Positions 25,299-34,720 of a stretch of 41,295 bases of DNA are shown piece after piece; position 1 is the first letter of the stretch, and each line of letters begins with the position of its first letter. Both the position numbers and the translations under genes were made by a program. The DNA is from an uncultured Acidimicrobiales bacterium (lineage in GTDB: Bacteria > Actinomycetota > Acidimicrobiia > Acidimicrobiales > SHLQ01). The notes beneath the pieces were generated by a model. It was not told where the DNA came from, made no database searches, and worked only from the letters and a program-made list of their open reading frames with translations. Where the stretch lies: assembly GCA_937969345.1 (NCBI GenBank), contig CALBVK010000166.1, positions 1 to 41,295 of the forward strand. The letters are read 5' to 3'.

Positions 25299-27058
25299 CC
25301 GGAGCCATGATCACCCTCGTTCGATTGCCATCTCGGAACGGGTTCTCCGGCTGGCGCATGGCGTCGCTCGCCGCCGCCATGGTCTTTATGGGCGCCGTGA
25401 TGATCTGGCGACTCGTGTCATTGCAGGTTCTCGATCCTGAGCTCTACGTCGAACACGGTGAGAGCCAGCGCATCCGGACCGCCGACCTCGCAGCACAGCG
25501 CGGATCGATCCTGGACCGTGACGGCGAGGAACTCGCAGTATCGAGTGGTCGACCAAGTATCTGGGCCGACCCGCGTCTCACTTCTCAGGCCGACCCGGCC
25601 AACATCGCTGCGCAGATCGTTTCGGTCACGGGCGGCGATCTCGATCAGCTCACCCGTCGCCTCTCCAACGAGGAAGCCAAGTTTGCCTGGATGGCGCGTC
25701 AGCTTGACGATGAGACGGCTGCGCGGGTCCTGGCGCTCGAACTACCCGGCATCTACGACATCGAAGAACAGGCCCGCCTCACCCCATCTGGTGGCAATGT
25801 TGCCCGCGGGATTCTCGGGCGCACCGACATCGACGGCAAGGGACTCAGCGGCCTCGAAGCCCAATACCACGAGGTCCTGACCGGCGAGGACGGCAAGGTC
25901 GTCGTCGAACGCGGATTGGCATCTGGCGGAAGTCGGGCGGTCACAATCCCTGACGGCAAATACGAACTCATTGCTCCAGAACCCGGCGACTCGCTCGTTT
26001 TGACGATCGACCGGACGGTGCAGTTCGAGGTGGAGAACCTGCTCGAGCAGACCGTGGCCGAATCCGGAGCGAAATCGGGAACGGTCGTTGTCTCGCGTAC
26101 GGCTACCGGCGAAATTCTCGCCATGTCAACCGTGGCGCGAACCGAGAACGGCATCATCCAGGTCTCCGGAGAAAACAAGGCCGTTACCTGGGTTGTCGAA
26201 CCGGGGTCCATCAGTAAGCCAATCGCAATCGGAGCACTGCTCGAAGAAGGCCTGATCACGCCGCAGACCACGGTCGAAGTCACGGACAAACTCGATCTGT
26301 ACGACGTGTCCTTCGAAGACTCCGTGCATACCGGTCAGAGCGTGATGACGACCGGCGATGTTCTGAAGAACTCATCGAACGTTGGTGTCGCGCTGCTGGT
26401 CGATCGCCTTGAGAGCGACCGGTTCCACGACTACCTCGTCGACTTTGGTCTCGGTTCCCCAACCGCACTGAACTTCCCGGGCGAATCAGCAGGCATCTTG
26501 CACCCGAAGGACGAATGGTCTGGCGTGTCCAAGCCCTTCGCCGCAATCGGCTACGGCTACGCTGCCACACCGTTGCAGATGCTGCGCGCGTACAACGTGT
26601 TCGCAAACGACGGTGTCCTCGTAGAGCCGCACGTCGTGATGGGAGTGCAGTCCGCTGACGGAGACTTCGACATCGCGAGTCCGCGAGATGGCCGTCGGGT
26701 CGTGTCGCAAGAGACGGCTCGACAGGTGACATCGCTGCTCGCCGGAGTTGTGGCCGAAGGCGGAACCGGTGTGCTTGCGTCGGTCCCCGGCTACCAGATC
26801 GCTGGCAAGACGGGAACCGCCCGTATCGCTCAGCCCGGTGGCGGCTACCTCGACGAGAACGGCGAGGTGCACTTGCTGACATCGTTCGCCGGCTATCTGC
26901 CAGCCGGTAACCCCGAGTTGTCGATCATCGTCATGATCGAAGAACCCGAAGGTGATGCATCCGGTGGGCGCGTTGCGGCTCCGTTGTTCGGCGAGATCTC
27001 CAACTTCGCGTTGCAGCATTTCCGTATCCCGCCAGCAGAGGCGGTGCTCGATCGATGA
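25295..27058 (+). CDS. ftsI: Penicillin-binding transpeptidase (FtsI/PBP3-like)
   Basis: RGSILDRDGEELAVS; SxxK EPGSISKPIAIG; SxN SSNVG; KTG KTGTARIAQPGGG. Confidence 0.92.
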   Translation: MTGAMITLVRLPSRNGFSGWRMASLAAAMVFMGAVMIWRLVSLQVLDPELYVEHGESQRIRTADLAAQRGSILDRDGEELAVSSGRPSIWADPRLTSQADPANIAAQIVSVTGGDLDQLTRRLSNEEAKFAWMARQLDDETAARVLALELPGIYDIEEQARLTPSGGNVARGILGRTDIDGKGLSGLEAQYHEVLTGEDGKVVVERGLASGGSRAVTIPDGKYELIAPEPGDSLVLTIDRTVQFEVENLLEQTVAESGAKSGTVVVSRTATGEILAMSTVARTENGIIQVSGENKAVTWVVEPGSISKPIAIGALLEEGLITPQTTVEVTDKLDLYDVSFEDSVHTGQSVMTTGDVLKNSSNVGVALLVDRLESDRFHDYLVDFGLGSPTALNFPGESAGILHPKDEWSGVSKPFAAIGYGYAATPLQMLRAYNVFANDGVLVEPHVVMGVQSADGDFDIASPRDGRRVVSQETARQVTSLLAGVVAEGGTGVLASVPGYQIAGKTGTARIAQPGGGYLDENGEVHLLTSFAGYLPAGNPELSIIVMIEEPEGDASGGRVAAPLFGEISNFALQHFRIPPAEAVLDR

Positions 27059-28536
27059 TCTCCGAGATCGATTCGCTACAGGAACTCCTTGCGTCGGTGA
27101 ACACCGTTGTCCCCGGCCTGGTTTCGAGCACTGGTCAGGCCGATGTATCGGTCACTGCAATAACCCAAGACAGCCGAGCTGTCGTGCCGGGCACGCTCTT
27201 TTGCGCCGTTGCTGGTGCAACGCTCGATGGTCATGATTTCGTGGACTCCGCCATCGACGCCGGTGCTGTAGCGGTGGTCGTCGAGCGGGCGACGACCGAT
27301 CGCGTACCCGAAGTACTCACGACCGACACCCGCCGCGCGACCGGATACCTCGCCGCCGCGCAATCCGCTCAGCCGAGCAAGCATCTCGACCTCGTCGGGG
27401 TTACTGGGACGAACGGCAAGACGTCGGTCGTCTCGCTCGTAGCTCACATCGTTCGTTCGTGCGGCGACGTCGCAGCGGCTATGGGCACGCTGACCGGGGC
27501 GCTCACGACCGCAGCTGCGCCGGAGTTCCAGCGCTCGCTCCGCCAGCATTTGGTCGACGGCTGTTCTGTCGTTGCCGCGGAAATTTCGAGCCATGCGCTC
27601 GACCAACAGCGCATTGCTGGCAGTGATGTTTCCGTGGCGATCTTCACGAATCTGAGCCAGGACCATCTCGACTACCACGCGGATATGGAGGAGTACTTCG
27701 AGGCTAAAGCTCAACTCTTCACCGACGAGTTTGGCGCAGATGCGGTCATCGACATTTCCGACCCGTGGGGTGCACGGCTCGCCGAACGAATCCGCGAGCT
27801 ACGTTCAACCGGGGCGCTCCCCGCTGACCATGAGCTCGTCACCGTCGACGGCGCAGCGCTCATTGCGGACGCCCGTCTGGAGCAGCGATCGAGTGCGTTC
27901 ACCTGGCGCGGCCACGCAATCGAGCTGCCGCTCGGCGGGAGCTTCAGCGTGACGAACGCTGCCCTGGCCGCAGAAGCCGCGGTCATCTTGGGTTACGACG
28001 AGGCTGCGATCGCCGCCGCGTTACACGTTGCGGTTCCCATCCCAGGCAGGTTCGAATCCGTCGACAACGGCCAACCGTTCGCGGTGGTCGTCGACTACTC
28101 GCATACTCCAGCGAGCGTCACCGTCGCGATCGAAAGCGCCCGTGAGATTAGTGATGGGCGAGTGATCATCGTCTTCGGCGCAGCCGGCGACCGTGACCCT
28201 GGGAAGCGTCCGCTGATGGGCGCCGCCGCGACCGCCGCCGACATCGTCTATGTCACGTCGGACAACCCACGCACCGAAGACCCCGACGCCATCATCGACG
28301 ACGTCGTTGTCGGCATCGAAAACAGCAGCCATCGTCCAGCCGAGATCCACCGCATAGCCGACCGGGCCGAGGCAATCCGTTCAGCGATCACGGGGGCGGT
28401 CCCCGGCGATATTGTGGTGATTGCCGGCAAGGGCCACGAGGATTACCAAATCGTTGGAACGACGCGTAGCGACTTTGATGACCGTGAGCATGCCCGCTCC
28501 GCGCTCCTCTCGCTGGGCTGGGAGAGTGCCTCATGA
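27055..28536 (+). CDS. murE: UDP-N-acetylmuramyl tripeptide synthase MurE
   Basis: GVTGTNGKTSVVSLVAHI; DYHADMEEYFEAKAQLF; DNPRTEDP (DNPR is associated with meso-DAP-adding MurE). Confidence 0.93.
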   Translation: MISEIDSLQELLASVNTVVPGLVSSTGQADVSVTAITQDSRAVVPGTLFCAVAGATLDGHDFVDSAIDAGAVAVVVERATTDRVPEVLTTDTRRATGYLAAAQSAQPSKHLDLVGVTGTNGKTSVVSLVAHIVRSCGDVAAAMGTLTGALTTAAAPEFQRSLRQHLVDGCSVVAAEISSHALDQQRIAGSDVSVAIFTNLSQDHLDYHADMEEYFEAKAQLFTDEFGADAVIDISDPWGARLAERIRELRSTGALPADHELVTVDGAALIADARLEQRSSAFTWRGHAIELPLGGSFSVTNAALAAEAAVILGYDEAAIAAALHVAVPIPGRFESVDNGQPFAVVVDYSHTPASVTVAIESAREISDGRVIIVFGAAGDRDPGKRPLMGAAATAADIVYVTSDNPRTEDPDAIIDDVVVGIENSSHRPAEIHRIADRAEAIRSAITGAVPGDIVVIAGKGHEDYQIVGTTRSDFDDREHARSALLSLGWESAS

Positions 28537-29588
28537 TTCGTTTGCTCATTGCCGCCGCAACGTCGGTCACCTTGTCGCTGCTTGGAACCCGGTTCCTCAT
28601 CGACTTCCTGACCCGTGCAAAGGTTGGCCAGCCAATCCGTGAGGACGGGCCACAGGGTCACGCCGTCAAAGCCGGTACCCCCACTATGGGTGGCATCGCG
28701 ATCGTCTTCGGAGCGTTCGGCGGCTACATCGCCGCTGACGTCGCAAACCTGTTCGGTGTCGGTACCTCGATCGTTTTCACCCGAACCGGACTCATCGTCA
28801 TGGGGACGATCGTTGCAACCGGCATAGTCGGCTTCCTCGACGATTGGATCAAGATCTCCCGCGAGCGAAACCTTGGCCTGAACAAGAGGGCGAAGGTCAT
28901 TGGGCTGGTCACGGTGGCGGTGATGTTCGCCGTGCTGCTGATCACTCTCACGAACGTGCACACCGAGCTGTCCTTTGTTCGGTACGACTCGATCGGCCTT
29001 GACCTTGGCAAGGTGGGTTGGTCCCTCTGGGCGATCTTCTTGTTGCTCGCAACCGCGAACGCCGTGAACCTGACCGACGGACTCGATGGCTTGGCCTCGG
29101 GGGCAGCGATTCTCAACTTCGCCGGGTTTACCTTCATCGCGTTTTGGGCCTTCCGGCACCCTGACGACTACGACATTCCGCACGCGCTCGACCTTGCGGT
29201 CATCTCCGTGTCCATGCTCGGCGGTTGCGTCGGGTTCTTGTGGTGGAACGCGGCGCCAGCGCAGATCTTTATGGGAGACACCGGGTCGCTCGCGATCGGT
29301 GCTGCACTCGCTGCTCTGGCGTTGACCACCAACACGCAACTGCTCCTGCCGATCATGGGCTCGCTGTTTGTTGCCGAGACCGTCTCGGTCATTCTGCAGG
29401 TCTTTGTGTTTCGTACTCAGAACGGTCGGCGCCTGTTCCGGATGGCACCAATCCATCATCATTTCGAGTTGGTCGGCTGGCCCGAGACGCGCGTCATTAT
29501 TCGATTCTGGCTGCTCTCTGGACTGACCACCGGCGTCGGCGTTGGCATCTTCTATTGGGACTCGATCGCACAAGGGATCACCGCGTGA
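28533..29588 (+). CDS. mraY: Phospho-N-acetylmuramoyl-pentapeptide transferase
   Basis: GQPIREDGPQGHAVKAGTPTMGGIAIV; NAVNLTDGLDGLASGA; FMGDTGSLAIGAALAALAL; APIHHHFELVGWPETRVIIRFW. Confidence 0.96.
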   Translation: MIRLLIAAATSVTLSLLGTRFLIDFLTRAKVGQPIREDGPQGHAVKAGTPTMGGIAIVFGAFGGYIAADVANLFGVGTSIVFTRTGLIVMGTIVATGIVGFLDDWIKISRERNLGLNKRAKVIGLVTVAVMFAVLLITLTNVHTELSFVRYDSIGLDLGKVGWSLWAIFLLLATANAVNLTDGLDGLASGAAILNFAGFTFIAFWAFRHPDDYDIPHALDLAVISVSMLGGCVGFLWWNAAPAQIFMGDTGSLAIGAALAALALTTNTQLLLPIMGSLFVAETVSVILQVFVFRTQNGRRLFRMAPIHHHFELVGWPETRVIIRFWLLSGLTTGVGVGIFYWDSIAQGITA

Positions 29589-30946
29589 CGGAGTCGGTCT
29601 CGGTCGGTATGCCCGTGGCTGCGGGGGAGCGCGTCGTCGTGCTCGGCCTCGGGGTTGCGAGCAAGGCTGTCACGAGGGCGCTTCGTCGCCGCAACATCGC
29701 AGTGACAGCTGTCGAGGACCGCCCAACCGCGGACACTCGGACTTTCGCCGACGAAGTGGACTGTGTGTTGCTCGAAGCGCCATCGGTCGACGAGCTTCGT
29801 GCAGCGCTCACGGAGGCGGCGGCCTTCATCCCGAGTCCAGGTGTTCCCGAGTCGCACCCAGCATTCGAGATTGGTCGAGACATCGGCATCCGCACGCTCT
29901 CCGAGTTCGACCTGGCTAGTTGGTGGGACGACCGTCCGGTAGCTGCGATCACCGGTACCGACGGCAAGACCTCGGTGACCCTGTTGACGGTCGCCATGCT
30001 CAACGCTTCGGGTGTCATGACCGCTGCGGTCGGCAACACCGACGTGCCATTCATCGAGGCGATTGACGATCCCGGCTATGACGCGTTCGTTGTAGAGGCG
30101 TCCTCGTTCCGGCTGGGGCATGCAGAACACTTCGCGCCGCAGGCTGCCGCATGGCTGAACTTCAGTCCGGATCACCTCGACGTTCACTCGACGCTCGATG
30201 GCTACGAACAGGCAAAAGCAAAGATCTGGCGTTCCTTGCCAGCCGACGGCATCGCCGTAGCCCCAACCGACGATCCAGTCGTTCGCACACACGTCCCCAC
30301 GGACCGCCGTGCGGTGCTGGTTGGGCTCACCGACAGCGACGGAGCGACCGCCTTCGTCGCCGACGGACGAATGCTCATCGACGGAATCGACATCGGCGCC
30401 GTGTCCGAGCTGCCACGAGCTTTCGATCACGACATTACGAACACCATGGTCGCCGCAGCGCTCGCGCTCGAGCTCGGAGCGACGGTGGCCGGAATCGTTG
30501 CAGCAGTGACGACCTACGAGCTGCCGCCGCATCGCATCCAACATGTCGCAACCGCAAATGGCATCTCGTTCTATAACGACTCAAAGGCCACCGTCCCCCA
30601 TGCGGTTCTGACCGCCGTGAGGTCGTTCGAATCGGTGGTGCTGATCGCCGGTGGACGCAACAAGGATCTCGACCTCAGCGAGCTTCGCACCGTAAGCGAC
30701 AGAACTCGCGCCGTCGTGGCAATGGGCGACGCTGCCGACGAGATCGCTGCTGCGTTCGACGGAGCAGCGCCGGTTGAGATCGCATCCGACATGGATGATG
30801 CCCTCGCCCGCTCCGTCGCGCTCGCCCAGGCGGGCGACACGATCTTGCTTTCACCTGGATGTACGTCGTTCGACAAATACGCCAACTACGGCGCACGCGG
30901 CGATGACTTCATTCGCGCTGTCCATGACTTCTTGGAGGAATCATGA
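29585..30946 (+). CDS. murD: UDP-N-acetylmuramoylalanine--D-glutamate ligase
   Basis: GTG start at 29585 (VTESVSVGMPVAAGERVVVLGLGVASKAV). ITGTDGKTSVTLL; LNFSPDHLDVHSTLDGYEQAKAKIW; FYNDSKAT; LLSPGCTSFDKYANYGARGDDF. Confidence 0.93.
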   Translation: MTESVSVGMPVAAGERVVVLGLGVASKAVTRALRRRNIAVTAVEDRPTADTRTFADEVDCVLLEAPSVDELRAALTEAAAFIPSPGVPESHPAFEIGRDIGIRTLSEFDLASWWDDRPVAAITGTDGKTSVTLLTVAMLNASGVMTAAVGNTDVPFIEAIDDPGYDAFVVEASSFRLGHAEHFAPQAAAWLNFSPDHLDVHSTLDGYEQAKAKIWRSLPADGIAVAPTDDPVVRTHVPTDRRAVLVGLTDSDGATAFVADGRMLIDGIDIGAVSELPRAFDHDITNTMVAAALALELGATVAGIVAAVTTYELPPHRIQHVATANGISFYNDSKATVPHAVLTAVRSFESVVLIAGGRNKDLDLSELRTVSDRTRAVVAMGDAADEIAAAFDGAAPVEIASDMDDALARSVALAQAGDTILLSPGCTSFDKYANYGARGDDFIRAVHDFLEES

Positions 30947-32193
30947 CCGCTACTTCTTCACGTCGAGCCCGATCGGCCCGTCAGGCAACGCCTACCCGGC
31001 GTGCGGCCAGCTCGCGGCCCAAGAGCGCTACGCCGAGGAAGCGCACAACCGCAACGACATCGCGTCCAGCGACCGCGGCACGCACCAAGACGGCAACAAG
31101 CCGTCAGGTCGGAATCGGGTCAACGCCGTTTCTCGTTCTCCTTGCCATCGTGGTGTGTTTCTCGCTGCTCGGCCTGACCATGGTGCTTTCGGCGTCATCG
31201 GTGACGTCGCTTACCAGGGACGGTTCACCCTGGGGCGAATTCCAGTCGCAGGCCATGTGGCTCGTGCTCGGATCGATCGCCTGCGCTGTCGCAACGTTCT
31301 TTGATCACCGCCTGCTCCGACGATTCACCGTTCCGGCGCTACTCGTGTCGTTTGTGCTCCTGGCGCTTGTGCTCGTTCCCGGATTCGGCGTTTCGGTGAA
31401 CGGCGCCCAGCGATGGTTGCGCCTCGGCCCGGTGCAATTCCAGCCCTCCGAACTCGCCAAGCTCACGCTCGTACTCTTCGCCGCCGACAACCTCGCCCGG
31501 TCCAAGTCCGTCGATGTTCGGCGCTCGCTCAAGCCCATCGGGCTCGTGCTCGTTATCTATGCCGGCCTTATCCTGCTGCAGCCAAACCTCGGAACAACCA
31601 TCATCATCTTCGTGATTGGAATCTCGGCACTGTTCGCAAGCGGGGTCGACCTCAGAGCAATCCTTGCGATTGCTTCGGGTAGTGCCGCCATAGCTGCGGC
31701 TCTCGCGTACTTCGCCCCCTACCGACGTGCCCGTCTTCTGGCCTTCATGGATCCGTGGAACGACCACCTCGGCGATGGCTGGCAGACGATCCAGTCGCTG
31801 GTTTCGGTTGCCAACGGCGGGATCACGGGCGTCGGGATTGGCGAGAGTCGAGGCAAGTACGGCTTCCTGCCCGAAGCGCACAACGACTTCGTGTTCGCGG
31901 TCACCGCAGAGGAGTTTGGTCTCGTCGGCGCGGTCGTCGTGGTCATGGGCTACGTGCTGTTTGGGTTGGTCTCGCTCGTCATTGCCCGTCGCGCCGATCG
32001 GTTCGGTGCGCTGCTCGTTATCGGTGTCTCATCGTGGATTCTCGCTCAAGCCTTCATCAATATCGGCGCGGTCCTTGGGGTGCTTCCCATCACCGGCGTC
32101 CCGCTGCCATTCATGTCGGCGGGCGGCACGTCCCTCGTGACGACCATGGCCGGTGTTGGCGTAATGTTGAACGTCGCACGGAGCAACCGTTGA
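30943..32193 (+). CDS. ftsW: Lipid II glycosyltransferase/division protein FtsW (SEDS family)
   Basis: NGAQRWLRLGPVQFQPSELAKL; EAHNDFVFAVTAEEFGLVGA; GVPLPFMSAGGTSLVTTMAGVGVMLNVAR; ~55-aa basic N-terminal extension. Confidence 0.94.
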   Translation: MTATSSRRARSARQATPTRRAASSRPKSATPRKRTTATTSRPATAARTKTATSRQVGIGSTPFLVLLAIVVCFSLLGLTMVLSASSVTSLTRDGSPWGEFQSQAMWLVLGSIACAVATFFDHRLLRRFTVPALLVSFVLLALVLVPGFGVSVNGAQRWLRLGPVQFQPSELAKLTLVLFAADNLARSKSVDVRRSLKPIGLVLVIYAGLILLQPNLGTTIIIFVIGISALFASGVDLRAILAIASGSAAIAAALAYFAPYRRARLLAFMDPWNDHLGDGWQTIQSLVSVANGGITGVGIGESRGKYGFLPEAHNDFVFAVTAEEFGLVGAVVVVMGYVLFGLVSLVIARRADRFGALLVIGVSSWILAQAFINIGAVLGVLPITGVPLPFMSAGGTSLVTTMAGVGVMLNVARSNR

Positions 32194-33311
32194 GCGACAC
32201 ACACGCACTTATCGTTGGCGGCGGAACCGCCGGACACGTCCTGCCCGGAGTGGCGATTGGTCAAGAACTCGTCCGACGGGGCCACGACCCGGCATCGATT
32301 CACTTCGTTGGCTCCGAGCGAGGCGTCGAGCGGACGATCGTGCCCGACGCCGGGTTCGATCTCACGCTGCTTCCCGGGCGTGGGATTCAGCGCAAGCTCA
32401 CGACGGACAACATCGGCGCCGTCATTGGCTTGCTGAAAGCCTTTGCAACGTCGTTTTCTCTGCTGCGAAAGCATGACCCCGACGTCGTCGTCGCCCTGGG
32501 CGGCTACGCCAGCGTCCCTGCCGGATTGTGGGCGGTGTTGCTGCGCGTGCCGGTCGTCGTCGCCGAACAGAACGCTGTTCCCGGGTTGGCCAACAAGATC
32601 ATTGGACGGTTCGCGAAGGCGAGCGCGGTGTCCTATGAAGGCACCGACCTGCCTCGTGCGGTGTGGACCGGGAACCCCGTCCGGCCCGAAATCCTCGCGG
32701 TTGGCGAGGATCGCGAACGGTCTCGATCAGCAGCGCGGGCCAGCCTCGGCCTTCCCGACGACCGCACCTTGCTCGTTGTCTTCGGAGGTTCGCTCGGCGC
32801 TCGCACGATCAACAATGCGGTCGTCGGAGCGCTCCCGCTACTCGCCGATCGTCGCGATATTGAGATCCGTCACATCATCGGTACCCGGGACTTCGCCGAC
32901 GTCACCGCACGAGCGGTGATGCCCGATAATGCAGCGCTGACGTACACCCCAATCGAATACGAGAACGATATGGCTTCGGTCTACGCGGCCGCCGATCTTG
33001 TCGTCTGTAGAGCTGGTGCGACCAGTTGCGCTGAGCTGGCCGTGACCGGAACCCCTGCCGTCCTTGTTCCACTACCCGGAGCGCCCGGGGACCACCAAAC
33101 AGCCAACGCCCGCGCCCTCGAACGCGCTGGAGGAGCTGAACTTCTTGCGGACTCGATCTTTGACGCCCAGCTCTTTGTTGACACCGTGACCCGCCTCCTC
33201 GCCACCGAGGGCATCTTGTCTACGATGCGCGCAGGGGCATCGAGCGTTGCTCGCCCAGATGCCGCAGAAGCGGTTACCGATCTTGTCGAGACCTTCGGAG
33301 AACCGTCGTGA
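32190..33311 (+). CDS. murG: UDP-GlcNAc:lipid-I transferase MurG
   Basis: TTG start at 32190 overlapping the ftsW stop. ALIVGGGTAGHVLPGVAIGQEL; ALGGYASVPAGLWAVLLRVPVVVAEQNAVPGLANK; VFGGSLGARTINNAV; CRAGATSCAELAVTGTPAVLVPLPGAPGDHQTANA. Confidence 0.95.
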   Translation: MSDTHALIVGGGTAGHVLPGVAIGQELVRRGHDPASIHFVGSERGVERTIVPDAGFDLTLLPGRGIQRKLTTDNIGAVIGLLKAFATSFSLLRKHDPDVVVALGGYASVPAGLWAVLLRVPVVVAEQNAVPGLANKIIGRFAKASAVSYEGTDLPRAVWTGNPVRPEILAVGEDRERSRSAARASLGLPDDRTLLVVFGGSLGARTINNAVVGALPLLADRRDIEIRHIIGTRDFADVTARAVMPDNAALTYTPIEYENDMASVYAAADLVVCRAGATSCAELAVTGTPAVLVPLPGAPGDHQTANARALERAGGAELLADSIFDAQLFVDTVTRLLATEGILSTMRAGASSVARPDAAEAVTDLVETFGEPS

Positions 33312-34720
33312 CCCAACCCAACCCGATCGACCTGTCGAACCCACAGAACGTTCATCTCGTCGCCATCGGTGGAGCCGGAATGGCTGCGATTGCCGAGGTG
33401 CTCGCAGGCATGGGGCATAACGTTCGCGGTAGCGACATGGTGGCATCGGCGTCGATCGATCGACTTCGTTCGCTCGGTATCGATGCTGTTGTTGGCCACG
33501 ACGCCGTGAATGTCCAGTCACCCGATATCGCTGCGAAGTCGACCGCCGTGCCCGATACCAACCCCGAGGTCGTCGCGATCATCGAAGCAGGGGGCCGGGT
33601 CCTTCACCGCGGCGAGTTACTTACCGCCATCGCCGCTCAGCGAAAGACCGTCGCCGTCGCTGGAACCCACGGCAAGACCACCACCACATCGATGCTCGCC
33701 GTCATAGCAATGGAGGCGGGCGTCGACCCGAGCTACATCATCGGTGGCGTCGTGCCCGACCTTGGAAGCGGTGCCCGCTGGGGGCAAGGCGACTGGTTCG
33801 TGATCGAAGCCGACGAGAGCGATGGGTCCGGCTTCGCGCTCGACCACACCATTGGCATCGTCACCAATGTCGAGCCCGACCATCTCGAGTTCTACGGATC
33901 GGAAGCCAACATGCGAGCGGCCTTTGCCGACTTCGTAGCGGCATCGGCCGTAGCGGTCGTCTGCGCCGATGATCCGGGCGCCGGCGAGCTGGCCTACGGG
34001 TCGAACGTGGTGACCTACGGCGCAACCGACACCGCGACATATCGAATGGCCGACATTGTTCGTGGCGTGGACTCGATCAGCTTCGACCTCCATCGGGCGG
34101 GCGTGCTGCTTGGAAGTCTCCGCGTTCCAATGCCTGGACTTCACAACGCGCGCAACGCCACCGCTGCGGCCGCGGCTGCACTCGAAATGGGATTGCCCTT
34201 TCGGGCCGCTCAAGCAGCGCTATCTCGATTTGGCGGCGTTGGTCGACGCTTCGATAGACGTGGCTCAGCTGGAGGCGTCGACTTCATCGACGACTACGCA
34301 CATCTCCCGACCGAGGTCGCTGCGGCGCTCGCTGCGGCTGCGGACACACAACACGACCGTGTTGTCGCCGTTTTCCAACCACACCGGTACAGCCGCACAG
34401 AGGCCGTCTGGCAGGACTTTGAGGACTGTTTCGATGACGCCGACCTACTCGTGTTAACCGACATCTATTCCTCGGGCGAGGCCCCGCGGCCTGGCATCAC
34501 GGGCGAACTCGTCGTGCAAGCGGTTGAGCGTGGCGACGGGCACCCCGAGATCATCTATCACCAAGACCGCAGCACGCTTCCGGACCGGCTCGCAGAGATC
34601 CTCCAGCCCGGCGATCTGTGCATCACGTTGGGCGCTGGCGACCTCGTCACGATCCCCGACGAAGTACAGCCTCGGCTCGACACCCCATCATCGGAAACAT
34701 CGTCATCGGAAACATCGTGA
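33308..34720 (+). CDS. murC: UDP-N-acetylmuramate--L-alanine ligase
   Basis: VHLVAIGGAGMAAIAEVLAGMGHNVRGSDM; VAGTHGKTTTTSMLA; EADESDGSGFAL; DDYAHLPTEVAAAL...FQPHRYSRTEAVWQDF. Confidence 0.95.
   Translation: MTQPNPIDLSNPQNVHLVAIGGAGMAAIAEVLAGMGHNVRGSDMVASASIDRLRSLGIDAVVGHDAVNVQSPDIAAKSTAVPDTNPEVVAIIEAGGRVLHRGELLTAIAAQRKTVAVAGTHGKTTTTSMLAVIAMEAGVDPSYIIGGVVPDLGSGARWGQGDWFVIEADESDGSGFALDHTIGIVTNVEPDHLEFYGSEANMRAAFADFVAASAVAVVCADDPGAGELAYGSNVVTYGATDTATYRMADIVRGVDSISFDLHRAGVLLGSLRVPMPGLHNARNATAAAAAALEMGLPFRAAQAALSRFGGVGRRFDRRGSAGGVDFIDDYAHLPTEVAAALAAAADTQHDRVVAVFQPHRYSRTEAVWQDFEDCFDDADLLVLTDIYSSGEAPRPGITGELVVQAVERGDGHPEIIYHQDRSTLPDRLAEILQPGDLCITLGAGDLVTIPDEVQPRLDTPSSETSSSETS

Noticed and set aside
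28048-28062. tRNA T-loop-like sequence (GGTTCGAATCC)
   Set aside because: It lies inside the murE coding frame (PGRFESVD) with no acceptor, D or anticodon stems around it.
28443-29573. 376-aa minus-strand ORF antisense to mraY
   Set aside because: mraY on the plus strand is unambiguous; the antisense product is a charged low-information sequence.
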